Notes: generated from the sequence alone by a model not told the origin. A stretch of DNA of 64,000 nucleotides from Peribacillus simplex (GCF_001578185.1 NZ_CP011008.1:772001-836000); one strand, 5' to 3'. Shown: positions 7,831 through 17,245, counted from the stretch's first letter. Program-made: numbers and translations.

Positions 7831-9006
7831 ATGGAAACAAAAAAGGTGTTACCCGTTCTTTTTTTAGTGATGTTTTTAGTCATGGTCGGATTTGGGATCA
7901 TCATTCCCGTCATTCCGTTCCTTGCTGAAAAGGTTGGCGGCAGTCCTACTGAGCTTGGTCTTTTAATGGCTGTTTATTCATTAATGCAATTATTTTTTGC
8001 TCCGATGTGGGGACGTATATCTGACCGGATAGGACGTAAGCCTGTCATGATAATCGGGATTGCTGGATTGGCCCTTTCGTTTTTCATCACGGCTTCGGCA
8101 GATTCCTTATGGGTATTATTTGTAGCCAGGATCATTGGCGGGATTTTGTCTTCGGCAAACATGCCAACCGCAATGGCGTATGTGGCTGATATCACGACAC
8201 CGGAAGATCGAGGAAAAGGGATGGGAATCATCGGTGCGGCTACAGGGCTTGGATTCATCTTTGGTCCGGCGATTGGCGGGGTATTATCCAAATCAAGTTT
8301 GAATTTACCGTTTTACATTGCTGGAATTTCTTCTTTGATTACTTTATTTTTAGTAATTGCGATTCTGAAGGAATCACATACAGTTGAAAAGAGGGCCCAA
8401 CAGTCTAAAAATGAAGAGTCCATGTGGAAAGCCTTTAAAGGGCCTCTTACAACCATGTTCTTTCTGCAATTGATCGTCACCCTTTCAATGGCAGGACTCG
8501 AAACGACTTTTGCCTATTTTGCAGCCAAAAAGGCTGATATAAGTCTTGTCCAATTAGGCTATATCTTCATGATCATGGGGTTTGGCAGTGCGATCGTTCA
8601 AGGTGGATTAGTGGGTAGGTTGACAAAGAAATATGGGGAAGGCGCGGTCATACGAATGGGAATCATCGTATCGGCAGTTGGTTTCATTCTGATCCTGTTT
8701 TCTTCCGGTTTTTGGACATCGGCGGTTTTCCTGACGATTTTCGGAGTGGGTAATGGGTTCATCCGGCCGGCAATTTCGGCACTGCTGACCAAAAGTTCCA
8801 TGACGGGCCATGGCAGTGTCACTGGACTGCTATCTTCCTTCGACTCGTTCGGCAGGATTGCAGGTCCTCCGATAGGCGGTTGGTTATTTTCGATTTCGAT
8901 AGATTTACCATTTATATCGGGCGCGATCCTTTCCGTTTTTGCTTTGATTCTTTTTCAGGTATATCATGCAAGGACACAGACTAAACAGGTCCAAGTATCT
9001 CATTAA
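7831..9006 (+). CDS. MFS multidrug/tetracycline-type efflux protein (DHA1)
   Basis: A 391-residue, 12-helix major facilitator. Motif A between TM2 and TM3 is clear (GRISDRIGRKPVMI) and the TM5 antiporter motif C appears as GLGFIFGPAIGG. This is the drug:H+ antiporter-1 family that includes Bmr/Blt/NorA and Tet pumps; substrate is not predictable. ATG 7831 is chosen because AAAGGAG lies about 8 nt upstream and the protein then begins just before TM1. Monocistronic. Confidence 0.85.
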   Translation: METKKVLPVLFLVMFLVMVGFGIIIPVIPFLAEKVGGSPTELGLLMAVYSLMQLFFAPMWGRISDRIGRKPVMIIGIAGLALSFFITASADSLWVLFVARIIGGILSSANMPTAMAYVADITTPEDRGKGMGIIGAATGLGFIFGPAIGGVLSKSSLNLPFYIAGISSLITLFLVIAILKESHTVEKRAQQSKNEESMWKAFKGPLTTMFFLQLIVTLSMAGLETTFAYFAAKKADISLVQLGYIFMIMGFGSAIVQGGLVGRLTKKYGEGAVIRMGIIVSAVGFILILFSSGFWTSAVFLTIFGVGNGFIRPAISALLTKSSMTGHGSVTGLLSSFDSFGRIAGPPIGGWLFSISIDLPFISGAILSVFALILFQVYHARTQTKQVQVSH

Positions 9007-9018
9007 TTTGATGATGGG

Positions 9019-9046
9019 CAAAAAAACCCCATTTTTAGAAATGGGG
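9019..9046 (-). terminator. Terminator of the tcyABC operon
   Basis: On the minus strand CCCCATTT/AAATGGGG stem (9027-9034, 9039-9046) followed by seven Ts. Confidence 0.8.
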
Positions 9047-9058
9047 GGTGGCTGCGAG

Positions 9059-9084
9059 CGGTGCTTGAAAAAGCACCGTTTTTT
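9059..9084 (+). terminator. Terminator of the MFS gene
   Basis: CGGTGCTT / AAGCACCG stem with GAAA tetraloop (9059-9078), then six Ts. Confidence 0.9.
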
Positions 9085-9820
9085 ATTGAATCATATTAAG
9101 GAATTTACGTGTACGCGCTTCTTTAGGGTTTGTGAAAATCTGTTCGGGTGTTCCCCGTTCCATTATTTTTCCTTCATCCATGAAAATGACCTCGTCGGCG
9201 ACCTCACGGGCAAAACGCATTTCATGGGTTACCACGATCATTGTCATGCCTTCTTCTTTTGCCAGGTCTTTCATGACCTGTAACACGTCTCCAACTAGTT
9301 CGGGGTCAAGAGCGGAGGTGGGTTCATCGAATAGCATGACCTTCGGCTCCATGGCCAGGGCCCTGGCAATTCCGACTCGTTGCTGCTGTCCGCCGGACAA
9401 TTGAAAAGGATAAAAATCGATTTTTTCACCTAAGCCCACTTTTGTAAGCAGGGCAGCAGCCGTTTCTTTCGCTTGATGTTTGGCTATGTTTTTTACAATG
9501 ATGGGGCCTTCCATAACATTTTCCACTGCTGTTTTGTGGGGGAAGAGGTTATAACTTTGGAAAACCATCCCAGTCAAACTTCGAAAAGATGTAATCGATT
9601 TTTTTCTAACGGGTTTTTTGAAGTCCATTACGCTTTGATCGATTTCAATCGTCCCGTCCGTTGGCACCTCAAGGAGATTCAAACACCGAAGAAAGGTTGT
9701 TTTACCTGAACCCGAAGGACCGATCAATACAATGACTTTACCCTGCTCCACTTCCAAATCAATGCCCTTTAATACTTCAAGGTCACCAAACGATTTATGA
9801 AGATTCTTAATGTTGATCAT
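9083..9820 (-). CDS. tcyC: Cystine ABC transporter ATP-binding protein
   Basis: A 245-residue ATPase of the polar amino-acid family with Walker [11 protein letters not shown]-loop in [13 protein letters not shown], signature LSGGQQQR, Walker [13 protein letters not shown] and the switch His in VVTHEMRFA. It closes a three-gene operon whose binding protein closely resembles B. subtilis TcyA, hence the cystine call. It energises import through the TcyB dimer. The stop codon abuts the shared terminator region. Confidence 0.88.
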   Translation of the reverse strand: MINIKNLHKSFGDLEVLKGIDLEVEQGKVIVLIGPSGSGKTTFLRCLNLLEVPTDGTIEIDQSVMDFKKPVRKKSITSFRSLTGMVFQSYNLFPHKTAVENVMEGPIIVKNIAKHQAKETAAALLTKVGLGEKIDFYPFQLSGGQQQRVGIARALAMEPKVMLFDEPTSALDPELVGDVLQVMKDLAKEEGMTMIVVTHEMRFAREVADEVIFMDEGKIMERGTPEQIFTNPKEARTRKFLNMIQ

Positions 9821-9849
9821 TTTAAAATCTCCTTTAACTACTGAGGTTC

Positions 9850-10554
9850 TTATTTTGCTACATAACGATTAAGTCTGTCCTCTAAACTTCCTTGAATGAA
9901 AGATAAAATAGTACACAAAATCCAATATAAAGCAGCTGCTTCCATGTATAATAGTAAAAATTCATAGTTTTTTGCAGCAATTTCTTGAGCTTTACGGAAT
10001 AATTCCGTTACAAGAATGAGTGATGCAAGCGATGTATCTTTTAAAAGGCTAATGAACGTGTTGGATAATGGGGGAATGGATACACGTGCTGCTTGCGGCA
10101 AAATGATGCGCTTTAAAGCTTGGGTATATGTCATCCCGATTGAATAGCCTGCTTCCCATTGTCCTTTTGGTATGGATAAAATGGCTGCTCGTATAATTTC
10201 CGAAGCGTATGCTCCCACATTTAAAGAGAATCCTATAATAGCCGATATGAAAGGATTAATGGTTACACCTAAATTTGGAAGTCCATAGAAAATGATAAAT
10301 AATTGCACAAGTAAAGGTGTCCCGCGGATGATTGACACATATACACGCGCAATTATTTGAAAGATTTTAATGGAAGATAGTCTAGCCAATGCTGTGAGTA
10401 CAGCGAGAATAAGTCCGAGAACGAATGTGATCAATGTTAGTGGAATCGTATATTTAATAGCTCCCTCTATCATCGGATAGAGGGAGGTTTGAGCGATGGA
10501 AACAAGCTGGTTCATACGCTCAGGGTCACTGAAAATATTACTTAGGAGAAACAT
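9850..10554 (-). CDS. tcyB: Cystine ABC transporter permease
   Basis: A permease of the HisM/GlnP family, about 234 residues, with a long N-terminal helix region and the EAA loop ([21 protein letters not shown], then [13 protein letters not shown]). [17 protein letters not shown] is the family's conserved segment. The frame is open to TTG 10563 and GTG 10560; ATG 10554 is chosen as the only ATG, with weak GGTGA upstream. Its start overlaps the end of tcyA, so translation is likely coupled. Confidence 0.85.
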   Translation of the reverse strand: MFLLSNIFSDPERMNQLVSIAQTSLYPMIEGAIKYTIPLTLITFVLGLILAVLTALARLSSIKIFQIIARVYVSIIRGTPLLVQLFIIFYGLPNLGVTINPFISAIIGFSLNVGAYASEIIRAAILSIPKGQWEAGYSIGMTYTQALKRIILPQAARVSIPPLSNTFISLLKDTSLASLILVTELFRKAQEIAAKNYEFLLLYMEAAALYWILCTILSFIQGSLEDRLNRYVAK

Positions 10555-11362
10555 CTTCACCAAACCATTTATCTGAGATTTTTGCGTACGTGCCGTCGTC
10601 TTTCATGGCTTTAAGTGCTTTGTTTACTTCTTCCACTAATTTGTCGCTGTCTTTTCTGAACATTAAACCACTGGCAACTCCGCTTTTTTCCTCATCAGCC
10701 ACTTTGATAGGTGCATCCGGGTGTTGCTTTTTATAATCAAGGTACGACAATTTGTCATTGATCGTTGCATCTACACGTTTAGAACCGATAAGCTGTACAG
10801 ACTGGGAAAATCCTTCTATACCGGTAACCTTTGCACCATGTGATTTGGCTATATCATTGTAATTACTCGTTAAAGATTGAGCAGAAGTCTTACCTTTCAA
10901 GTCATCGAATGATTTAATATCCGAATTATCTTTGTGAACAAGTAAAACGGCTCCTGATTGAATATATGGGTCAGAGAAATCATATTTCTTTTGACGGTCT
11001 TTATCGATGCCCACTTGGTTTGCGATCATATCAAAACGTTTGGCATCCAATCCTGCAAACATGCCGTCCCATTGTGTCTCCTTGAAATCAGCTTTCACTC
11101 CAAGGCGTTTTGCGACTTCTTTAGAGATTTCAACATCAAACCCCGTTAATTTGCCTGAATCATCGTGGAATGTGAAAGGAGGGTATGTACCTTCTGTTCC
11201 GACGGTTAATACGCCATCTTTTTTGACTTTATCATATAGACTTTCTTGTGAAGAAGACTTATTGCCGTTATCGTTCGTCTCATTTTTTGTATTTGAACCA
11301 CATGCAGTAAGTACAAAAGTGAAAGCTAACAATAGCGATAAAAGCGGAACCATTTTTTTCAT
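10538..11362 (-). CDS. tcyA: Cystine-binding lipoprotein
   Basis: A 274-residue family-3 solute-binding protein. It has a lipoprotein signal with lipobox LTAC (Cys21), a Ser/Asn/Lys-rich linker and then the ligand domain ([50 protein letters not shown]). These segments match B. subtilis TcyA as I remember it. It delivers cystine to TcyBC at the outer face of the membrane. AGGAGG precedes the ATG, and a sigma-A-like promoter lies upstream. Confidence 0.88.
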   Translation of the reverse strand: MKKMVPLLSLLLAFTFVLTACGSNTKNETNDNGNKSSSQESLYDKVKKDGVLTVGTEGTYPPFTFHDDSGKLTGFDVEISKEVAKRLGVKADFKETQWDGMFAGLDAKRFDMIANQVGIDKDRQKKYDFSDPYIQSGAVLLVHKDNSDIKSFDDLKGKTSAQSLTSNYNDIAKSHGAKVTGIEGFSQSVQLIGSKRVDATINDKLSYLDYKKQHPDAPIKVADEEKSGVASGLMFRKDSDKLVEEVNKALKAMKDDGTYAKISDKWFGEDVSPK

Positions 11363-11406
11363 TTCGGTAAACCTCCTAGTAATCTGATAGGGATTGATAC
11401 AATGTG

Positions 11407-11435
11407 ATACTAAACAAGAATAGGAAAAAAGTCAA
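11407..11435 (-). promoter_or_regulatory. Sigma-A-type promoter of tcyABC
   Basis: On the minus strand TTGACT (11430-11435) and TAGTAT (11407-11412) are 17 bp apart. This places the transcription start about 40 nt before the tcyA ATG. No S-box or T-box structure was seen between them. Confidence 0.7.
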
Positions 11436-11616
11436 TGAAAATAACTTATATGATTAGTGTTAATGAATCTTGGTGAATTATACGGATTTTGATGGATCGG
11501 AGTGAAATAATACTAAAAGAAAGAAGTATAATTACCGCTTAATTAATTCGAGGAAGGAACTTAAAGGAAATGAACGGTTCATTAAGATTGCATATCCTTT
11601 CTGTGGGGACAAAAAG

Positions 11617-11663
11617 ACCCTCATCCACGTCGATTATTAGCTAAGTGGAAGAGGGCCTTTTTG
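11617..11663. terminator. Hairpin between tcyA and the decayed gene
   Basis: Imperfect stem CCCTC-TCCAC / GTGGA-GAGGG around a 20-nt loop, with T/A tails both sides. In this position it most likely ended the decayed minus-strand gene. Confidence 0.6.
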
Positions 11664-11697
11664 GACTGTCCGGAACTATTGAATGGATCTTTTTAAC

Positions 11698-12110
11698 TTA
11701 GTGTTTATCATCATGATTTCTGTCCTCTTCGCTGATGAAAATTTGGTTCGAATAGAACCAAAGGTCTTTATAGTTACGTTTGTTGATTTCTGAAAAACGT
11801 GTTTCGTTACCCTCGTTCTCCGTCTTCGTATCGATTAGCGGTTCACCGTCAATCGTTTCTCCAGAGACATTTGCCCCTAGATTCGTGCCTCGCAAACGGA
11901 AATATTGATTCTAATTTGCTTTGACCTTGTAAGTGATGGCATGGAAACCGTCGCCATCGGTTTTCCAGTCTTTACTTGTAAAGCGTTTAACCACTTTTGC
12001 CGTATCATTGGTAGCTTTATTATAAGCAGGTGTACCTGGCACAGTTTTTCCGGTTACTCCCCCGAAATTAAATCCACATGATCAACTTTGACTGCGTCCC
12101 CGTTGTTGAA
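11698..12110 (-). pseudogene. Decayed C-terminal part of a larger (probably secreted) protein
   Basis: Reading the minus strand gives a continuous but broken protein tail. A segment ending VDHVDLISG continues after a one-base frameshift as VTGKTVPGTPAYNKATND and TSKDWKTDGDGF. An in-frame TAG follows (complement of 11911-11913), then FRLRGTNLGANVSGET, LWFYSNQIFI and a final stop. The segments read as one domain with one stop and one frameshift, so this is a pseudogene. The tail is reminiscent of the C-terminus of large exported calcineurin-like phosphoesterases (YvnB-like), a guess from memory. The 5' part is missing; the next gene's terminator abuts it. Confidence 0.65.
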
Positions 12111-12146
12111 AATAAAAAGGGTGTTCACCATGATGAATCACCCTTT
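12111..12146 (-). terminator. Terminator of the DinB-like gene
   Basis: AAAGGGTG / CACCCTTT stem (12116-12123, 12139-12146) followed on the minus strand by TTTTTATTTT. Confidence 0.8.
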
Positions 12147-12159
12147 GAAAATGATGCAG

Positions 12160-12630
12160 TTAATCCCAAACGCTAATTCTAGGAACTCCGGAAGTTCTTA
12201 AGTAGTCCAATAATTGACCAGTATGTACTGACTCATGATAAGCGATTCTAAGTAACATGTCTCCTAAATCTCTAATATATCCCATATTAGAGCGATCAAT
12301 TTTAATATTTGATAAGTCGTCTTCGCTGAAGGATTTTATTGTTTCCAAAAAATCACGCCTGTAGGGTTCGGCAAAGTTTAATTCTGCTTCGACAGAGATA
12401 AGTGGCTGTTTTTCGAATGGTGATTCATAAACAGATAAGCTACCTTGATTTTTAATAGATAAATGATAGTAATGCTCACTCTCAAGGACATGTCTAACCA
12501 TTTCTAAACAACTCATTGCCTTGTCATCTGGTTTCCAATGGAGAGTGTCATTAGGTATTGAAATCCATAGTTTAATGTTTCTTCTTCTGACCTCTTCCAG
12601 ATTTAAGATGATTAGTTCAATTGATTTCAT
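12160..12630 (-). CDS. DinB/YfiT-superfamily putative metalloenzyme
   Basis: A 156-residue four-helix-bundle protein with the metal-binding His triad of the DinB fold: His47 (MVRHVLESEHYY), His132 and His136 (YHESVHTGQ). Members bind Zn or Ni; several are thiol transferases (bacillithiol-dependent) but most are uncharacterised. ATG 12630 has GAGGAGG about 6 nt upstream and is preferred over the longer frame to 12651. Monocistronic. Confidence 0.78.
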   Translation of the reverse strand: MKSIELIILNLEEVRRRNIKLWISIPNDTLHWKPDDKAMSCLEMVRHVLESEHYYHLSIKNQGSLSVYESPFEKQPLISVEAELNFAEPYRRDFLETIKSFSEDDLSNIKIDRSNMGYIRDLGDMLLRIAYHESVHTGQLLDYLRTSGVPRISVWD

Positions 12631-13119
12631 AATTTCCTCCTCATTAGTCATTGTATATCATTACTATACACGGTTTGATGCATGATTTATTGAATTATTT
12701 TGAAAATAAGGAAAAATTAATAATCGTTCGAAGTTGTATATTAATGCGTATTCCTTCTAAGATATATTGTACCGTTCCTATGCCAAGGGAGGACATATGG
12801 GCGGAGGTTTTCGTTCCATTAAATTGTCCGTGATTAAATGTAGAACAGATCATTTTAATGAGGCAACCTAGAGAGGAATTAGATCATGTTTAGGCTTAAT
12901 AAAAGGTTGAATAGACTACAGGGAAAATGCCTATGAATCCATGTAGAATTTACAGGCGATTTCATTTTCCTTGTTGTTCATTGCATGGAGGAACACAAGA
13001 TTCATATATCTATGTAATCCTAATATTCCTTATTTAGAGTCCAATTAATGAAGGATAAAACAGAATGTATTTTAATCGATTTCTTCGTATTTATGGTGAT
13101 AGGGGCCAGGAGGACCCTT
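12631..13119. other. Non-coding stretch
   Basis: About 490 nt with only short frames that lack convincing ribosome sites, including a 35-codon plus-strand frame from 13066 running antisense into the GNAT gene. It contains no obvious hairpin or RNA gene. Confidence 0.4.
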
Positions 13120-13530
13120 TTAAATCAGTGATTGAATTAGAATGTCATCATGATAAATTAAAATCGGTTTAAATCCAAATTCTTTAAATTTTTGCAATGC
13201 CTCAGGGTTATATTTGTTCACAAAACCGGATACTACAAGGATCCCTTTTTTTCTTGCATAAGCTACTAATCCTGGTAAAAGTGATTGCAGATTTCCCTTT
13301 CCTCTATACTTCTTCTCAAGCACTATATAATTAATATGAGCCACTTTAGATAAATAAAGATTATAACAAAGAAATCCCACTACTTTACCTTTATCATTAC
13401 AAATCACAAGTACCTTATGTGACTTTTGCAAAATTTCATTCACTGTATCTGACGAAACCCAAAAATTACTTACCGTAATTTCCGTTAATTTCTTGATGTC
13501 TTTTTTAGGTTTCCAGTCTCGAAAGTACAT
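13120..13530 (-). CDS. GNAT-family N-acetyltransferase
   Basis: A 136-residue protein with a GNAT core: beta strands around VLVICNDKGKVVGFLCY, then INYIVLEKKYRGKGNLQSLL. The latter holds the acetyl-CoA pyrophosphate loop in a reduced form (RGKGNLQ instead of the canonical R/QxxGxG/A). A cysteine-free C-terminal part follows. AAAGGAG lies 7 nt before the ATG. Substrate unknown; not clearly part of an operon. Confidence 0.75.
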   Translation of the reverse strand: MYFRDWKPKKDIKKLTEITVSNFWVSSDTVNEILQKSHKVLVICNDKGKVVGFLCYNLYLSKVAHINYIVLEKKYRGKGNLQSLLPGLVAYARKKGILVVSGFVNKYNPEALQKFKEFGFKPILIYHDDILIQSLI

Positions 13531-13640
13531 CGTAATTTCTCCTTTATCTCTATTGGATATAACAGATATTTACCAGAAATATATAGCTAGGACTTGTATA
13601 TACATAACCAAAACTTAGCAATCAGTATTAATGTTTTATT

Positions 13641-13682
13641 AATATGGAATCCCTTTAGAATATTCCAAAGGGATTCCATATT
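13641..13682. terminator. Long perfect hairpin, probable terminator
   Basis: AATATGGAATCCCTTT (13641-13656) is perfectly complementary to AAAGGGATTCCATATT (13667-13682) with a 10-nt loop. It lies downstream of the small basic-protein gene on the minus strand and upstream of the GNAT promoter region. The T-tail is short, so it might also act as a processed RNA hairpin. Confidence 0.6.
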
Positions 13683-13703
13683 AATCTTTAAAAAAGAAAC
13701 CTC

Positions 13704-13904
13704 TTAAAAATCCCGTTTAAATTCCTTGATTGAATTACCATTATTGCTTTTTAATAAATTTTCCAAGACTCTTATCAAGCCAGCCCTGCGGCTGCTATTT
13801 CCAATTTTGGAAGTGCCGCTTCTAGAATTACCAGGTATAAAATTACTAGTTCTTAAATTACTAGTTCTAGAACTACTTGTTCTTCTTAGTTTTTTATTTG
13901 ACAC
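13704..13904 (-). CDS. Small Ser/Thr/Arg-rich basic protein, hypothetical
   Basis: A 66-residue frame starting at GTG 13904, with AAAGGA about 8 nt upstream (an ATG at 13913 abuts that site). The first half is low-complexity: repeated Arg-Thr-Ser-Asn (SRTSNLRTSNF) followed by Gly/Ser/Arg. The second half looks like a short helix (LIRVLENLLKSNNGNSIKEF). The repeats also show in the DNA as three diverged 15-bp units (about 13838-13884). I do not recognise the family. The composition suggests nucleic-acid binding or a spore-associated peptide; neither is supported further. Confidence 0.45.
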   Translation of the reverse strand: MSNKKLRRTSSSRTSNLRTSNFIPGNSRSGTSKIGNSSRRAGLIRVLENLLKSNNGNSIKEFKRDF

Positions 13905-14024
13905 TGTAATCATCCTTTTGTTTTATAATTTTCCACATTACTAATTTATGAGTAATTTCCCCTTTTGCTTGGACAAGTTCCTTAATTATTGCCACCGTGG
14001 TAGATACCATCTAATGTAATAATA

Positions 14025-14056
14025 TGGTATAATTTTTGTGAAGTAATTCACAAAAA
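14025..14056 (+). promoter_or_regulatory. Extended -10 promoter with hairpin at the start site
   Basis: TGGTATAAT (14025-14033) is an extended -10 box. It overlaps a perfect inverted repeat TTTTTGTGAA / TTCACAAAAA (14033-14042, 14047-14056), which could be an operator or a 5' RNA hairpin of the downstream gene. Confidence 0.55.
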
Positions 14057-14113
14057 GGATGTTACTGGTTATTACTCGAACTATAAACACATAACAGAAA
14101 GCGGGTTGGTTAT

Positions 14114-15007
14114 ATGCTGAAGAAAGTGGTTTTAGCTGGCGGGACTGGTTTTGTCGGTCAATACTTTGAAAATCATTTCAGGAATTTGGGATATGAGGTA
14201 AGAATCATCTCCAGGCAAACCCCGCATATCGGATGGGAAGATAAAGAAGGAATAAGGGAAACAATCGATAATTCGGATATGTTAATCAACCTCGCCGGAA
14301 AAACAGTCAATTGCCGATACAATGTCAAGAATAAGAAAGAAATCTTAGATTCACGAACAATTACGACTGAAGTGCTCGGACAGGCGATTGAACAATGTGA
14401 AAATCCTCCTTCATTATGGATAAACTCAAGCACGGCAACCATATACAGGCATGCTGAAGATAAACCAATGACAGAAGAGGATGGTGTAATCGGTTCAGGC
14501 TTTTCCGTTGATGTAGCAAAAGCGTGGGAGCACTCATTTTTCGATTTCCGATTACCCAAGACGAGACAAATTGCTTTACGGATCGCCATTGTATTGGGCG
14601 ATGGGGGAGTGATGACCCCTTATAGGAATTTGGTTAAATTCGGCCTGGGAGGACATCAAGGATCAGGAAATCAGAAATTCAGTTGGATACATATAGAAGA
14701 CTTATTTAACATTGTCCTTTTTCTGAGAAAGAATGAGGAGTTGAGTGGGGTGTTCAATTGTTCATCGCCGCACCCAGTTACAAATCGTGAACTGATGGCC
14801 TATTTGAGAAAGAACATGAATAAAAGGATAGGAATGCCTTGCCCAACACCCATGCTTGAAATGGGGGCTTTCTTTATGGGGACCGAAACGGAATTGATAT
14901 TAAAAAGCCGCTGGGTCATACCTGAGAGGTTGGAAAAGGAAGGATATGCATTTAAATTCCATCATCTTGATGAAGCTCTTCATCAGATACTGATGAACTC
15001 TAATTAA
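14114..15007 (+). CDS. TIGR01777-family NAD(P)-dependent epimerase (paralogue of yfhF)
   Basis: A 297-residue extended short-chain-dehydrogenase protein. It has an N-terminal dinucleotide loop GGTGFVG (residues 9-15), a mid-protein INLAGKTV segment, FSWIHIEDLFNIV, and a C-terminal DUF1731-like tail. Compared with the yfhF product in this window it has weaker active-site motifs: no clear YxxxK, and STATIYRH where yfhF has SAIGYYG. Substrate unknown in the family. Ribosome site is modest (GCGGG). Confidence 0.8.
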   Translation: MLKKVVLAGGTGFVGQYFENHFRNLGYEVRIISRQTPHIGWEDKEGIRETIDNSDMLINLAGKTVNCRYNVKNKKEILDSRTITTEVLGQAIEQCENPPSLWINSSTATIYRHAEDKPMTEEDGVIGSGFSVDVAKAWEHSFFDFRLPKTRQIALRIAIVLGDGGVMTPYRNLVKFGLGGHQGSGNQKFSWIHIEDLFNIVLFLRKNEELSGVFNCSSPHPVTNRELMAYLRKNMNKRIGMPCPTPMLEMGAFFMGTETELILKSRWVIPERLEKEGYAFKFHHLDEALHQILMNSN

Positions 15008-15077
15008 GGGTATAAAATATTATAGATTGATTGCTATAATGATAGATATAAGATCATTAATGAAGGGGAATCGCAGA

Positions 15078-16253
15078 ATGAATATGGCTCCATCAGAAAA
15101 AGTCGGAAGATTCAAAACAGGTATATTTTCAGAGTTAGCGACCCGCAAGCGGGCAGCGATGAAACGAGGGATGGATGTTATCGATTTGAGTGTCGGAAGT
15201 CCGGATTTACCACCGCCTGATTTTGTTGTGGATACGCTTGTGAAGTACGCACAGGATCCTAATTCCTATGGATATACGTTAAAAGGTACGCCTGAATTCC
15301 ATGAGGCAGTCCGTTACTTTTATCGGCAGCGTTACGGAGTGGAACTGGATGCAGAAAAGGAAGTCCTGCAACTGATGGGATCCCAGGATGGCCTTGCACA
15401 CTTGGCAACTGCGATGATAAACCCGGGAGATTATGTGCTGGTGCCAGATCCGGGATATCCAATTTATGAAGCGAGTGTTGAGCTTGCCGGCGGAATTATT
15501 CATCCGATGGCGCTTACTGCGGAGAATGGATTCCTGCCGCAGCTCAACGGCATTCCGGATGAAATAGTGAAAAAAACGAAAATGATGATCATCAGTTATC
15601 CGGGAAATCCAGTCACCGCCCTTGCTGATGAAGCTTTCTTTTCAGAAGTCATATTGTTTGCGGAAAAGAATGAGATCCTGGTGGTTCACGATTTTGCTTA
15701 TTCTGAGTTGATTTTTGATAATCATCCACAAATTAGTTTTATGTCCATTCCTGGTGCCAAGGAAGTGGGGATTGAATTTAATTCACTTTCCAAAACATTT
15801 AATATGGCCGGCTGCCGGATTGGGTATGTGGTCGGCAATCGCGATGTGCTGAACATCTTGGGAACATTGAAATCACACATTGATTATGGGGTTTTTTATC
15901 CGATCCAAAAAGCTGCCGAAATGGCACTTACTTCCAATCTTTCGCTGCTATCCGATCAGGTTAAGGAATACGAGTCCCGGCGTGATGCCTTGATATCAGG
16001 CCTTGTCGAAGGGGGATGGAAAGTGCCGAAGACCTCAGCAACCATGTTTATTTGGGCCAAAGTTCCAGCTGGTTGGAAATCACGAGATTTTTCCTATGCA
16101 CTGATTGAAAAAGCAGGAGTTACAACCGTTCCTGGAGATGCTTTTGGGAAACAGGGTGAAGGGTATGTCCGGATGGCTTTAGTCCAACCGGCTGAGAGGT
16201 TGACGGAAGCTGCTGAACGGATTCGATTGTTTTTGGAGGAATATCGAGTGTAA
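15078..16253 (+). CDS. Class I/II PLP-dependent aminotransferase
   Basis: A 391-residue fold-type I aminotransferase. Family landmarks are DLSVGSPDLPPP near the N-terminus, SYPGNPVTALAD with the PLP-ring Asn, HDFAYSELIF with the Asp that pairs to the PLP nitrogen, and the Schiff-base lysine in SLSKTFNMAGCRIGY. It resembles the DapL/AlaT-like group; the amino donor cannot be fixed from sequence. ATG 15078 is chosen because AAGGGG lies about 9 nt upstream and the longer frame adds an unconserved leader. Confidence 0.85.
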   Translation: MNMAPSEKVGRFKTGIFSELATRKRAAMKRGMDVIDLSVGSPDLPPPDFVVDTLVKYAQDPNSYGYTLKGTPEFHEAVRYFYRQRYGVELDAEKEVLQLMGSQDGLAHLATAMINPGDYVLVPDPGYPIYEASVELAGGIIHPMALTAENGFLPQLNGIPDEIVKKTKMMIISYPGNPVTALADEAFFSEVILFAEKNEILVVHDFAYSELIFDNHPQISFMSIPGAKEVGIEFNSLSKTFNMAGCRIGYVVGNRDVLNILGTLKSHIDYGVFYPIQKAAEMALTSNLSLLSDQVKEYESRRDALISGLVEGGWKVPKTSATMFIWAKVPAGWKSRDFSYALIEKAGVTTVPGDAFGKQGEGYVRMALVQPAERLTEAAERIRLFLEEYRV

Positions 16254-16386
16254 AAGTTGTCATTTAGTAAGGGAAGTAAAGGCATATCACTCCAGGATTT
16301 CACCCTCAGGCAAATATGGGGAAAATTGAAGCGAAAAGCAAGTATCATGCCTATCGTTTGATTTATGTTCATTACATTGGGATATA

Positions 16387-16420
16387 AGAACGCTCGATCA
16401 TGGATCGAACGTTCTTTATT
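16387..16420 (+). terminator. Terminator after the aminotransferase
   Basis: AAGAACG-TCGATC / GATCGA-CGTTCTT stem followed by TTATTTTT. The adjacent minus-strand gene ends just beyond it and may share it. Confidence 0.85.
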
Positions 16421-16434
16421 TTTGTTTATACTGC

Positions 16435-16671
16435 TTAATTATTTTTCGTGACTTTATTTAAAATGAAATAAGCTGATACAGCAGAGATTGCAGCAATTAT
16501 CATTAAAGGCATTTCCGAACGTTGCACAAAAATGACCTCATTGGAAAATGTACCGCCGATATGTCCTGAAAAATCCGGGGCATATGCAGCAGTTAGAATA
16601 AGTCCGGATAAAACTTGTAATATCATGAATATCAATAAGAAACTAATCGTGAAAAAAAGATACTTTTTCAT
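16435..16671 (-). CDS. Small two-helix membrane protein, hypothetical
   Basis: A 78-residue protein with two hydrophobic helices (about 3-26 and 52-72) separated by an exposed loop (AYAAPDFSGHIGGTF-like region). The start ATG 16671 has GGAGGTG 5 nt upstream. Family not recognised. Monocistronic, facing the aminotransferase. Confidence 0.65.
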   Translation of the reverse strand: MKKYLFFTISFLLIFMILQVLSGLILTAAYAPDFSGHIGGTFSNEVIFVQRSEMPLMIIAAISAVSAYFILNKVTKNN

Positions 16672-16788
16672 TTTACACCTCCTCATTCATGTACGGATGT
16701 CCTGTATAAAAGTTACAAAATTTTACACTTTCCGTAAAGGGAATTGGTTTCTCTATCTCTATTTTTCTAAAACTATTTTGATGTTTAA

Positions 16789-16816
16789 GAGAAGGTCCAT
16801 CCTCGGATGGACCTTT
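16789..16816 (+). terminator. Orphan terminator-like hairpin
   Basis: AAGGTCCATCC / GGATGGACCTT with a 2-3 nt loop and a T-run on the plus strand. No plus-strand gene ends just before it, so it may guard the holin gene from read-through or be a remnant. Confidence 0.5.
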
Positions 16817-16934
16817 TTAAAGGTAAATTTCATGGAGTTTTCGAACGTAAAATGGACAAGCAGCATAATATATAGCAAGTCCGTAACTATTTTTCAATAA
16901 AGTTGACTTAATATGATAGATAGGGGGAAAAGCA

Positions 16935-17207
16935 ATGATCAACTGGAAAGTGCGCCTTAAGAATCCGACGTTTATATTCACTGTACTCCTTCCAGGGCTT
17001 TTATTTTTGGCGCAGATGGTTGCTGCGTTCATAAACAATTTCATTACCCCAATAGGCTTTAGCATAACTGATGATGCAATTAACGGGGCATTAGGCATCA
17101 TTAACTTCATAGCGCTTACTTTCTTTGGGGTCGGCGGTGTGGTCGATCATACCACGAAGGGTCTAAGCGACAGTGAAAATGCTCGACAATACGAGGAGCC
17201 CAAGTAA
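16935..17207 (+). CDS. Phage holin, phi-LC3 family
   Basis: A 90-residue protein matching phi-LC3-type holins. It starts MINWKVRLKNPTF, has two transmembrane helices (about 12-33 and 45-66), and a charged C-terminus with the typical HTTKGLSDSENA segment. Holins form membrane lesions that release or activate endolysins. Here the only lysis-like neighbour is a catalytically degenerate NlpC/P60 protein; no other phage genes are nearby, so it may be a domesticated copy. AGGGGG precedes the ATG; the gene has its own terminator. Confidence 0.85.
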   Translation: MINWKVRLKNPTFIFTVLLPGLLFLAQMVAAFINNFITPIGFSITDDAINGALGIINFIALTFFGVGGVVDHTTKGLSDSENARQYEEPK

Positions 17208-17245
17208 TGGGCGCCGATTCCTTAATCCACTAAAAGAGAAGAAAA

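Noticed and set aside
12651..12833. 60-codon plus-strand frame upstream of the DinB-like gene
   Set aside because: No ribosome site, no recognisable domain.
13066..13173. 35-codon plus-strand frame entering the GNAT gene
   Set aside because: Antisense to a clear gene and lacks a ribosome site.
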